A stretch of 64,000 nt of DNA from Stromatinia cepivora (lineage: Eukaryota; Ascomycota; Leotiomycetes; Helotiales; Sclerotiniaceae). Below the pieces are notes generated by a model that worked only from the letters and a program-made list of their open reading frames with translations, had not been told where the DNA came from and did no database searches. Shown here piece by piece: positions 1 through 11,070 of this stretch. The stretch is from contig RCTD01000017.1 of NCBI GenBank assembly GCA_014898415.1, forward strand, positions 495,001 through 559,000. The letters run 5' to 3'. Each line of letters starts with the position of its first letter. Position 1 is the stretch's first letter. Both the position numbers and the translations under genes were made by a program.

Positions 1-1214
1 TCGTAGTTCAGTTTAGCAGCAATTATAATCTTGGAGAAATAAACTACAAAAAATCAATCTTTATTATATTGTTATGATAACATACTAGCAATTACTTTAT
101 TAGATATATTTGTTTCGAGTATATAGGAGAATCGATGATTATAGTATTGCAGGAATGGAGCGGAGATAAGCTTTTTCTTCAAGATATTGAATATGTTTTG
201 GTATACTTCGTTGAATATGAATTTAATGTTTGTTTTAATGAGTTTGTTGAAAGATTTCGTTATTATATTATAGTCTTTAATAAATTATCGATAAAAATTG
301 TAAAAACCAAGGAATGATTAGATCCTTTTCATTATTGTCGGAAAGGTTCAATTCTCAATTATCTCAATCTTTTCAGGGTTTATCTTTATTCTTTTAGTAA
401 AGATGATAAAGCCTAAGTACTTGATATATATAACATTGAATTTGCATTTCTTGAGATCCGCTTATAAGTCAACAGCTTCTAATTGTTCGAGAATTAGTTT
501 AATATAAATTTGATGCTTTTTTTTGTTCTCGGAATAGATTAGAATATTGTTGAGGTATACTGTACAAAAGATATTTAAATAATTGAATAGAATATTATTT
601 ATATAATACTAATAGATTACGGGATTATTTGTTAATTCGAATAATACGATCTTGTATTTGTATAATCCATATCGGGTTCGAAAGGTAGTATACTTTTCCG
701 AAGCAGAATCCATTCTTATATAATAGAAAGCTTAACGAATATCGAATTTGGTAAAGATTTTAATACTGGAAAGCCGAGAAAATATTTCGTCGATTAAAAG
801 AAAGGGATATTGATCCTTATATATTAAGGAATTTAATAATCTGAAGTCTATACAGAACCTTAAACTATCATTAGATTTCTTGATGAATAAAACGAATACA
901 GTATAAAGGATTTGATTAAATTCAATGAAACCTTTGTTAAAATTATTTATAATATATTCTTTAACGATTTCCAATTATTCCAGGGATATCTTGTAAAGCG
1001 GATTATAGTATAAAACTTATTCTTCTTTATCTTTCAATATGATTTTATGATTATAAGATCGGTTAAGGGGTAAGATATTTGATTTATACTTGGAAAAGGT
1101 TTGATGATATTGTTGATATTCAAATAGTATTTCAAATTCTAAATCGATTTCGGTTAATACTTTATTGAATTTCTTTCGAACTTTTATATTCTTGAATTCG
1201 ATTAGGGTAATCAA
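1..1214 (-). mobile_element. Ty3/Gypsy retrotransposon relic (RT region), RIP-degraded, cut by window edge
   Basis: Read on the minus strand from about 1214 down to 1, fragments follow the order of a Gypsy polyprotein. A pre-RT linker lies at 1214-1017 (LPLNRSYNHKI). The RT fingers are at 974-732 (RFCIDFRLLN and KFDIR). The RT palm is near 590-540, and the post-RT part near 320-250 reads FLGFYNFYR. A piece resembling the start of the RNase H segment (LISAPFLQYYN) lies at about 180-140. The frame is broken by many stops and shifts. The YxDD catalytic motif reads Y-L-N-N, so both Asp codons have changed GAY to AAY. This is a dead element, and its 3' part continues beyond base 1. Assignment to Gypsy rests on the RT motif order and is secure; the exact ends are not visible. 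Confidence 0.85.
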
Positions 1215-4203
1215 TATTCTCTCTTTTGTATATCGTTCGTTTTATCGGAAGTTTATTATATTATCGAGTTCTTTCAAAGTAATAGTAAAGAGTTCAGTTT
1301 GTTTATCTCTTTTATATTCTAATTGGAATTTATCGGGTTTGAATGCATATAAATCAAGGACTTCGGGCGATATACAAGAAAGGCATTTGTAGATCTACAA
1401 TAATGATATGATTGATTAGAAAGGAAATAAATTGAACTTAAAAGGAATCGGGATTTTTTTCTTTTCAATAAGAATCTATATTATATTCATACTTAAAGGT
1501 TTTTATTGTACATTATTAATTACAATTACTCTACTCAATTGTGAATCTCTTCGATTCCAATATTCTTCGAATTGGTTATCTCATCGATCAATATTTTGTT
1601 GAATTAATCGATTGATTTTTCGTTTGCAAAGGGATGATTAAATAACAAGGAGATTATTTGAATAGGAAATAATACAAAATCTCTTTTTAGATTATTCAAG
1701 ATATCTATTGAAGTAATCGAACTTCACTTAAATCTTTAATAATTAAAATCTATTTAAAATAATATTATAACTTTTTAATTCAATAATAAGGAAAGGGATA
1801 AAAGATTATTTATAATTATCGACTATTAAATTAAGGAATATGAAATGAATAATAATATAGTCTTATATACCATTATACTTTTTAACTTCAATTGAAACTT
1901 TAAGCAATATAATTCTAAATTTAAATATAGAAAATAAACAAATAAAGAATATAATATTAATAAAAACGAATTTATTTGTTTTAGAGTCAATGAGTGCTCT
2001 TGATTGATAAATATAATCATTTTTTGAAAGGTTGTAGGAAAATATGAATACTTTTTTTTCTATAAGCTTGATTAGATCAAGAAATCTTATATCCTGTATA
2101 ACACTTAAAATGAAAACAGAGTTTAAATGTTTGATTTTAAATACTTTTCTTTTTCTAAACAAATATTCTGTATAACTTCAATTATAGCTTTTGGATTGAA
2201 ATCTTCTTCGGTATCCCGATATTTTTCGAATTCTTCTATTTCTTTTTGTATTATCTTAATCTCATTAAAATTATCGATATGAAATATCAATGTACATATT
2301 ATTCTAAGAAAGGGAGAGAATGATAAGCATTTGAAATTCGAATAGTTATTAAATACGGTAAGGTCGGTATATCTAGAAAGAGTATTCCGGAATGGAAATG
2401 ATTTCGAAAACGTAAAGGTTCCAAAATTAGAGTTGTTAGAGTTTTGAAAAGATTGTAAAAAGTTCGTAATAGTTATTGGTTTGCAAATAATTATAAGGGT
2501 TTCTCGATTAATGTAATATTGGTTTCATTCTTATAATGAAATTTCGTTTTGATTTATTTTAGTAAATATATTCGCAAATTCTTCTGTAATCTTGCAATCT
2601 TTGATAAATATTACTATTATTTACAAAAGAAAATCGAAAATCTTCTGTTCGAGATTTTTGAATAAAATCTTATCGTCAATAATCTCTATTTAAATAATAA
2701 ATAATCTAAACTTTCTATACTATTCTAGGAAATTGCTATATCGAATTGTATTAGATATGATCTATATCTTATATTGAAAATGAGCATTATCGATTTCGGC
2801 CAGGTTCCGATAGATCGCTACAAGCTATTCGATTAATTCAAATACCGTGAATCGGGGCATTTATATATAAAGAGTATAACAATATACTTATACTTCCGAT
2901 TCGGTTTGATCGATTATATATACATAATATTGCGTTTCACTTTTAAATAATATAGCATACAGCTCGAATCGTTCTATAACCAATAATTACTACAAATTAA
3001 CTTTAAATTCAATACCATCGCTAAATTTAGTAATAAGATTTATAGGTTTTGATATATATACATCTTGCTATAAGTTATAATTAACACGGGAATACGATTT
3101 TAACCAATTAGATCGACTTCTTAGATAAAAGGACCCCTAATTATTAAATGAATTATTATTTCCTGAAAGAAAAGGAGAATCCTTGGAGGGCCCTTAATGA
3201 TTAGATCGTTTGATCGAAGTTTTCTTTCTTTAACTTCAGGATCTTCGGATTTGCTTGAATAAAGGTCCTTGAATTTCGATTAAAAGAATAAAAGGAATCC
3301 CAGATACTGCTATTGACCTGAATACCTATATAAGCATCATTTGGGGTTTAAAAGGAGATTATATTATTACAGAACTCATCATTACCATAACTTTCAATTA
3401 TCGATTTTCCTCTTTCAAATTTATAACCATTACATAGAGATCTTATAATTGTAATAATAATTCGAAAGAAACAATTGAACTACTAAAAGCATCGATTTCA
3501 TACATTAGAATCTTCTTTTTACCAATCTTCTTTTTTCCAATAATAATATTATCCAATCCTGTATTTATATTTTCTTCAAAGGATTGTTGAAATAATTGAG
3601 GAAAAGGAAAAGATTCTTTAGAATATACTTTCGAAGATTCGGAGCATACAGAAAAAGGAGTTCGTTGTATTGTAAAAGTAATGGTACATTTTTAAAGATA
3701 TTTATATCTTCATCGATTAGATCGAAATAGATCTTTTTTCTTTAAATATAACGTTTATAAAAATTCATCTAAAAAGGTATTATTAAAGTGAAATATTATT
3801 TGAGAGACCATTAGATAGCCGAATACTTGTAAATGAATTGTAGATAATATAATGTATAAGAATTATAATAGAGTTGAATAAACAGAATCAATTATATTCT
3901 TTAGAATCTATAATTGAAGAATTATAGTTTATAAAGAGCAATTAGATATATATATACAAATACCCATTTATAAACTACAGGGTTGTGCATATATATTATT
4001 AGGGTTACCATTTTATTATACTAAATTATATGAATCGTAATGTATGTACACGGACGATCAGTTCATCAATGGACATGGGAGATAAGAGGTATCACATGGT
4101 TAGCCTCCTGTGGTTCACGATTCGTGACATAGGATATAAATCGACTCGGAATATATTATAATAATATCATCGATACACTTATATCATCAATTGCAAACCA
4201 CCC
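1215..4203. other. AT-rich, heavily mutated transposon-derived DNA without genes
   Basis: Very AT-rich sequence with only short stop-interrupted frames. The right-hand part lies upstream of the Copia coding relic and may hold its gag region and LTR. The left-hand part lies upstream of the minus-strand Gypsy RT and probably held its gag and protease. No gene, LTR pair or RNA gene could be supported here. Confidence 0.55.
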
Positions 4204-7180
4204 TTGCATTCACAAATTCAAGTATATGGTATTACTCTGGAATATAAAAATCCAGCAATTTATATAAACATTTATCGATATAAACAATTGTTATCTAACC
4301 GAACCAGAAATACAAAGATTGTATTATCGTTTCGGTCACCCCTTTATAGACAGATTCTATCGAGTTCTTCAATATACAGGCTATATAGATATTGTTCAGG
4401 GAGATCTCGAGAAACTTACGAAATTCTGTAAATATTGTTAAAAATATGGAAAATCCCCAGACAAATTCAAATTCAATTTTTGCGATGATATTGAATTTAA
4501 TCATTCGATTATAATCGATATTATATATATCAATAACAAACCAATATTATATATTATCGATAAAAAAACCAGATTCCAAATAGTACAATAATTCGATAAT
4601 ATTAATGCGAAGTATATATAAAATAAATTAAAAATATACTGGATAGATATATATCTAAACCCATCAGATTATATTATTCATAATACCAGGAAAAACTTTG
4701 TAAACAAGGAATTCAAACAATATACTGAGATGATAATGATTATCACAAAAAACATATTTGTCGAAATATATTAGTCGATCGGGATAATCGAACGTTACCA
4801 TCAAATCATTTGATATGTATACAATATCATCGAGGAAGAACTCAAAGGTATTGGAATAATGAAAGAGTCGGCACTACAAATGACAATGAAAATAATAAAT
4901 AACATTACTAGTCCCAACGGAATTATATCTACCCTTTTAGTATTCGGAGTATACCCATGGATAAGCAAATTCGATTTATCGGTATCTAATGTTCAACAAT
5001 AATTCAATACAATTAAGAAAGCAAGTAGCAAGATCAAAAAGCTTCAAGTTGAAAAACAAGTAGTAGATATATTGAATCAATATAACGGTTTAAATACAAT
5101 TCCAATTTATAAACTATTAATCAATTCAAAGATATAGATATAAAGAGAAGGAAATAACCGAATTACTGGATGGATAGGGCCATTCACATTATTACGAATC
5201 GAAGGCGAAACCTGTATAATACAATTATTAAGCGAACCTACGATCTTTCAATCTATAACAATAAAACCTTATATAATCGAAACAGATATACCAACAGAAC
5301 CCATCGTACAAATAGAATATATTGCAATAGAACAAATCCCTCAGGAAATATCCTTGAAGGATCTCGAAACCATTATCCAGGAGAAATTTAAGATTGTCTT
5401 AAAAAACGCGGTAGAGGTGAATCCCGGTATCCTTTAAATAATTGTTTCTTTAATAAGAATATTATATAGTATAACAAATGTGATATTGATCGAAATTATA
5501 GTAATATATTTTATTGAGGATACGATAATAATACAAAATATAACTATCTATCTTCAAGATGATAAAAAAGAAAATATCATTGGATTCTTCGATAAGAATC
5601 TATTGGTATTCGATATATTCCAAAACCTATCGATTTATGAAGAATCAAAAAAGAAGGAAATTAATAATTTAATGGAGAATGGTGTATTCGAAATCGTACA
5701 ATAAACAGATATACCAGAAGGTATATAAATATTCAAATCAAGATTCGTTGATGAGATCAAAAACGAAGGCATTGAGAAGGTATTCCCGAAATCGAGGTTT
5801 GTAGTCCAGGTATGGAATGATGTAGAAAAAAGAACAATATTAATATAATCGCCTATAATTCAGCGAACAAATCAACATTTGATATTAAGCATTATAATCA
5901 TCCTACAATCAACTATACAAACAACTTTGTATATTAGGGATATTATTCAAGTTTATATATAAGCAATATCCAATCTAATACAATTGTTTTACATCCTACC
6001 ATCTAAGGAAATAGAATTCACAAAAGAAACATTACTACAAATGATCAAATCATTATATGGTATATTAAAGACTGGAAATTATTGGTTCGGCATTTACCAT
6101 AACCATTATTTCATTGTACTCCAAATGATCCAATCAATTTACAACCCTTGTCTAATGTATATCAAGCAGGAAAACGAAGTATTCAGATTAATAAGATTTT
6201 AAATAAATGATATAATTATTGTAGTTAATAAAGTATTCATAGATAGAGAACAAAAAAAACTCGAAATACAAAGTTTCTTGTAAAGGATCAAGAAACCCTA
6301 TTATTCGAGAACCCCCTCAAATTCAATAGAACTATTATCATTCAAGCAAACAACAACTTTATTTATATCAATTAGGAAAGGCAATATACGAATTTACAAT
6401 TTATCAAAATATAATCAATCGATATTTATAATACAAAAAGCAAAGTTCGAAAAAATGCAACCCTAAAGGACCAATATATTGTTCAACATATAAGGGGAAC
6501 TTATATTTCGATAATATATCAACCAAAAGCATCATTCGTTCTTTCTTTTGCTACCCAAATTATTAACCCTAAGGAGAAAGATACGAAATTGATAAATAAA
6601 ACAATTCAATAACAAATAGATAATTCAACTAAAAAATTGAAATTCGTATCACTCGATTTCGATTCATTGAAACTAATAATATTCATAGATGTATTATTCG
6701 TTAATAATCGAGATCTATCCTCGCAAATCGAATATATCATTATATTAATGGACAAGAACAATAAAGCGAATCTAATTCATTAATCATCCATCAAATACAA
6801 AAGAATCATTAGGAGTGTATTAGTATTGGAACTTTACAATATAACCTTGGGATTCGATATTAATATGATATTCAAAAGCACTATCGAAGGTATATTATTA
6901 AAGTAGAAAGTATTATTAATTATATATACAGATTCGAAATCGCTTTACGATTGTTTTACAAAACTAGATTCAACACGAAAGAAAAGACTAATGATTGATT
7001 TAATAACTTTGTGGTAATTGTATGAACAAAGGGAAATAATAGAAATCAAATGGATTGATAAAGAATTTAATTTTGTTGATACAATAACAAAGACAAAACT
7101 ATATTAAGCTCTCAGAGATCTTGTAGAAAGCAATACAATCAAGATTAAAATTATAAAATGGATGGAGAGATTAGAATATA
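4204..7180 (+). mobile_element. Ty1/Copia retrotransposon relic (integrase, RT, RNase H), RIP-degraded
   Basis: Plus-strand fragments run in Copia order. The integrase core is at about 4420-5100: a C-x2-Y-like zinc-finger end followed by KSPDKFKF, FNHSIIIDI, DYIIHNTRKNF and GIIERYHQ. An integrase-end piece (TGWIGPFTLL-like) lies near 5160. RVT_2 fragments follow at about 5480-6210 (NNLMENGVFEIVQ; KSLYGILKTGNYWF), then RNase H at about 6900-7170 (YTDSKSLYDCF; ALRDLVESNTIKIK). Many in-frame stops are TAA/TAG in place of CAA or TGG. The middle integrase carboxylate, expected as H-D-A-G, reads H-N-T-R: three G-to-A changes in a row. LTRs were not found. The element is certainly inactive. Confidence 0.85.
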
Positions 7181-7685
7181 ATAAAGAGAAAATGGTATAA
7201 ATATAGAAATCAAAGAACGAATACAAAACAAAAATTACTACAGATATATATTCAATCATCGGATATATGATTATTTCATACATAAATTGATTCGAACAAA
7301 AAAACAAAACGAAAGCTAGGATTGGAAAAAGTACTCACTTATTGGGCATATATATTCCTGAAGTATACAATACTTCGACTTTAAGAATAATTACCAATAT
7401 CGGAATATAAATCATATATATAGTAAAGATGATAAGGATGGTAAGGATTATATAAGCACTAATACTTGTATTAGTACCTCGGTATACATTGTTATATAAA
7501 TCTTTACCCTCCATAGATTCTAGTTCTCTAAGCAAAATCAAAATGTATTAACAATCTATACATTCGTTGATGAACCTCACTTCCCGGTGTACAGTTGTCC
7601 CGACAGAAATTATTGAAGAAAATATGTGAAAAATCTTCATTTCTATCTACCCCTATCACTTTTTCAAATATTCCCCAAATATATT

Positions 7686-7690
7686 AGTTT
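7686..7690. repeat. Target-site duplication AGTTT, left copy
   Basis: AGTTT immediately precedes the left LTR and recurs at 9367-9371 immediately after the right LTR. Confidence 0.85.
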
Positions 7691-7840
7691 TGTCACGAGA
7701 TACACGTGATCGCGTCCGATCGGGCTAGTACAGTACTAAGCTTCGAGCCGATTATATATATAGCTTCATAGCACACTTTCTTTAACTCTATAGCTTTTAA
7801 TTCTAAGATTGATTTTTAAATGTTCATTAGGTTCGTTATA
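7691..7840 (+). repeat. Left LTR of the gag-only element
   Basis: 150 bp, alignable over its full length with 9217-9366. Differences are mainly C/T and G/A. Confidence 0.9.
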
Positions 7841-8055
7841 TTATTAAAAGCTTTTCCAGATAAAAAATGGAATAATATTTGTATATACTTATATACACTC
7901 TGCTTACTCTTGTTTAAGTATATCACTTTTATTCTTTCATTTGTATATAAATCTTTTTGATATTATTCAAAGGTATTGTCTTTTTTCTTACCTTTAATTT
8001 CTAAGCTATAGATTACAATTCGATAAACCTTACGATTACAAAACTTCGTAACGAA

Positions 8056-9130
8056 ATGATTCGTCAGCAGAATGAAATTTTGTTTCTATATTCCCTGATT
8101 CTCGAATACACTTTTATTGTTTATACTCCTTTTCATCCAAAACCCTCTCTCCCTGATCCTGAAAAATTCAATAGTAATTCTCAAAAGTTCAATACCTGGT
8201 TTCCCTCGATTCGAGCGAAACTACAAATAGATAACGTTACGATCAACGATTCTACAATTCAATTTTACTATATTTATCTCAATCTTGAATCTCATATACA
8301 AATTATAATACTATTTCAGTTTTCTTCTTTTGATCAAAACATTCCTTTAGATTATACAACGATCCTAGATCAACTCACATACATTTACAATAATCCAAAT
8401 AAAATTCAAGAAACTAAAGACAAGCTATTCATTTTCAAATAAGGAACCGATTCTTTATATACCTATATTACAAAATTCGAAAGAACTCTTTATAAAGCCA
8501 AAAATCAGAATTGGCCTGATTCGAATAAAATCTCAACCTTTTGTAATAGACTTAATGTTACTCTTAAAAATCGTCTTTCTCAATAACTTTCTCTTCTTTA
8601 TTCTTATCCCGATTTTGTTCAGATCATACAATAATTAGCTGTTTGTACAATAAATGGATTCCCTATATCATTCTATTTTAGTAAATCTAAAGCTCTATAT
8701 ATATTACAAAATCTATCCTATTTTCGGAACTACGATTTAATGAACATTAACAACCTTAATATCATTGATACCCTTAACCCTTTTGATACCCAATTGGACA
8801 AATCTGATTGTACCTTAATTCTACCCTACATATAAATACTTAAATTTTCCCTTTCTGAAAGAACTTTTTTATGTAAACAAAATAAATATATACAATATAG
8901 AAGTATTTCCTATTGGATACAAGCCTATTCGCTAGATCCATATCAAGGAATCCAAGATCGATAAAAGCCTATTCCGGTTATTATATTGACTATTGAATCT
9001 GAAAGCAATAATGATAAGGATTTAAAAGAGATAATCAATAATCGATATTTTGAAGATCGCTTGAAAAAGGTATATAATACAATGAATACATATTCATTAA
9101 CTGTAATACAATCTATGCATCAGGTATTTT
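8056..9130 (+). pseudogene. Degraded gag gene with a CCHC zinc knuckle mutated to Tyr
   Basis: An open stretch at 8056-8442 (128 codons) contains SLPDPEKFNSNSQKFNTWF and a following helical region typical of LTR-element Gag (capsid). The frame continues past stops at 8440, near 8584 and near 8632 with pieces such as TYITKFERTLYKAKNQNWPD. At about 8872-8928 the frame reads K-Y-I-Q-Y-R-S-I-S-Y-W-I-Q-A-Y. The spacing is exactly C-x2-C-x4-H-x4-C, but all four zinc ligands are Tyr. TGY-to-TAY and CAY-to-TAY are the expected RIP products. No complete protein can be made. Confidence 0.75.
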
Positions 9131-9216
9131 TATCAAAAAAAGATTAATAATCATTTTGTATTTAAATCATTCATTTTAAATAAATTCGAGGCGAACTCTT
9201 TAGAAAGGGGGGGTAA

Positions 9217-9366
9217 TGTCACGAGATACATATGATCGCGTTTGATCGGGCTAGTACAATATTAAGCTTCGAACCAATCATATATATAGCTTCGTAGCAC
9301 ACTCTCTTTAGCTCTATAGCTTTTAATTCTAAGGTTGATCTCTAAACGCTCGTTGGGTTCGTCACA
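9217..9366 (+). repeat. Right LTR of the gag-only element
   Basis: 150 bp, begins TGTCACGAGA and ends GTCACA, then the AGTTT duplication at 9367-9371. Less mutated than the left LTR. Confidence 0.9.
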
Positions 9367-9371
9367 AGTTT

Positions 9372-10205
9372 TACTCAAATGTATCCGAATATATATTAGA
9401 CCCAATATTTTTATTACTCTCAATATTTCTAATATTTCTGAAAATCGATCCGAACGGACCCTAATTCATGATATTTCACATATTGTACGGAATAAGTTGA
9501 GTTGAATTGGTGATAATGTCACCAAATCACGAAATCATCAAAATTACTGCGTACAATGCCATTGTAGGCTACCCAAATATGAAAACCCCCGATTTCTCAT
9601 TCTTGATATGTGAGCGGGAATTATTTTCGTTATCTGGAGGATGATTCTTGGGATTATCCTCCGATTTCTATCTAGGGCTGGCTGATTCTGTATTATTGAT
9701 TGTGGAGATATATGTAATCTTATAATCTTGATATAGGAGGTGATTTTTCAAAAATGTAATGACTGATATAAAATTATATAAAATTATATAATCATGCCCA
9801 AAATTATGTACCCCTACTCTGAGCGGGACGGAAAAGTCCATCATTGGTGGATTAGAGAGAGATAAGCAGGTCGTACTCCACCACGGCAAGAAGCTTTATA
9901 ATACGTATGTCAGCTTTCCATAAGGATTAGAAATCCGTCCTGAAACGAGCTTGCATATGTGGGGATGGGGAGGAAAGAAAAAAGCTTGTTCACGTTAAGC
10001 TTGTGATACATGTGTTGGGATTGCCAACCAACTAATCCCACGTATTTTTCCCCTCGTCCCAGCTCTTGATTGGTTTATTTGGAGACGGAAGGTGGATATG
10101 TCGTTGGTGTCATTGCCTCTAGCGGGGCAAGAGCGGATGTTAGCTCTGCTTTTGCGACGTCGGTTGAGTTGGACGTGAGTTGGTGATGAACTTGCTTGGT
10201 TGGGG
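9372..10205. other. Intergenic DNA upstream of the nitroreductase gene
   Basis: Base composition changes from AT-rich transposon DNA to a more balanced promoter region after about 9,600. The frames at 9668-9889 and 9995-10249 on the minus strand show no family features and overlap the promoter, so I do not call them. Confidence 0.6.
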
Positions 10206-10213
10206 TATATAAG
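10206..10213 (+). promoter_or_regulatory. TATA box of the nitroreductase gene
   Basis: TATATAAG inside GGGGTATATAAGGGG, 140 bases before the ATG at 10353. A C/A-rich leader (CCACACAACCAACAAA) runs into the start codon, a common fungal arrangement. Confidence 0.55.
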
Positions 10214-10352
10214 GGGATTGACTTCTCTATTCATTAGGTTCGGCAGCACGATTCACTTCTCGCAATCTCAATCTCAATCTCGAAAGCACTTTCACCTATC
10301 CTCAACTCACAACCACACACCAAAACCACCTACTCACCACACAACCAACAAA

Positions 10353-11070
10353 ATGTCTCCCTCAGCCCAATTCATCGAGCTCCTCAAGGCCCGTCGCACA
10401 ATCTACGCTCTCGAAGCTAAATCCCCCATCCCCGACGCCAAAATCCAAGAGATTGTCGAACAAATCATCCTTCACACTCCTTCCTCCTTCAACTCTCAAA
10501 GTACCAGAGTCGTCTTGTTGTTGAAAGATGAACATGAGAAGCTTTGGGATATTACTAAGGATGCTTTGAAGGCTGTTGTTCCCGAGGCACAATTTGAGGC
10601 TACTGCTGCGAAGATTGCTGGATTTAGAGGAGGTTATGGATCTGTATGTTTTGAGGATTTTTTTTCTTGCTTACCCTAACATTCCAAATTTTGCATCATG
10701 ATCATCCAATTTGGAAAATTCAATACACATATTCTAACAAACCAAACAACAGGTCCTTTTCTTCGAAGACCGAAAAGTTGTCTCGAAAATGCAATCCAGC
10801 TTCCCATCCTACGCCGACAAATTCCCCATCTGGGCCACCCAAAGTGACGCCATGACTCAACATGCCATCTGGGTTGCTCTTGAGGCCGAAGGACTCGGAG
10901 CCAATTTACAACATTATGCTCCATTGATCGATGCTAAGGTTGCCGAGCAGTGGAAGATTCCGGCGGATTGGGAATTGAATGCTCAGCTTGTTTTTGGTAC
11001 GCCGACTGCAGAGGCTGGTGCAAAGACTTTCATGCCGCTTGAGGAGAGATTTAAGGTTTTTGGTGCTTAG
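10353..11070 (+). CDS. Nitroreductase family protein (Frm2/Hbn1-like), one intron
   Basis: Exons 10353-10643 and 10753-11070; intron 10644-10752 (GTATGT...ACAG, 109 bp) joins in phase 0, giving 202 aa. The protein has the fungal Frm2/Hbn1-type nitroreductase pattern. FIELLKARRTIYALE at the N-terminus carries the Arg pair that contacts FMN phosphate in this family. HTPSSFNSQSTRVV is the conserved Ser/Asn-rich flavin loop. After the intron come AIWVALEAEGLGANLQHY and a C-terminal G-T-P segment. Length matches the family (about 190-210 aa). These are flavin-dependent, probably cytosolic oxidoreductases; in yeast the homologues are linked to lipid signalling and nitro-compound or oxidative stress. 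The substrate here cannot be told. The start is the first ATG after a C/A-rich leader downstream of a TATA box. Confidence 0.9.

Larger units (their letters stand above)
7691..9366 (+). mobile_element. Complete gag-only (non-autonomous) LTR retroelement, 1,676 bp
   Basis: Two 150-bp LTRs (7691-7840 and 9217-9366) start TGTCACGAGA. The right LTR ends GTCACA; the left ends GTTATA through C-to-T changes. The element is flanked by the 5-bp duplication AGTTT. A purine run at about 9202-9213 (GAAAGGGGGGG) sits just before the right LTR, as a polypurine tract should, which orients the element on the plus strand. The 1.4-kb interior holds only gag-like coding remains. No protease, integrase or RT is present, so it must have moved with help from an autonomous relative. 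LTR differences are mostly transitions, consistent with RIP. No primer-binding site was recognised after the left LTR. Confidence 0.9.

Noticed and set aside
7560..7690. Possible TIR element disrupted by the gag-only LTR element (flanks 7,560-7,690 and 9,372-9,540)
   Set aside because: The flanking sequences rejoin at AGTTT but no convincing inverted ends were found.
9995..10249. 84-codon minus-strand frame
   Set aside because: Overlaps the TATA box and promoter of the nitroreductase gene, no features.
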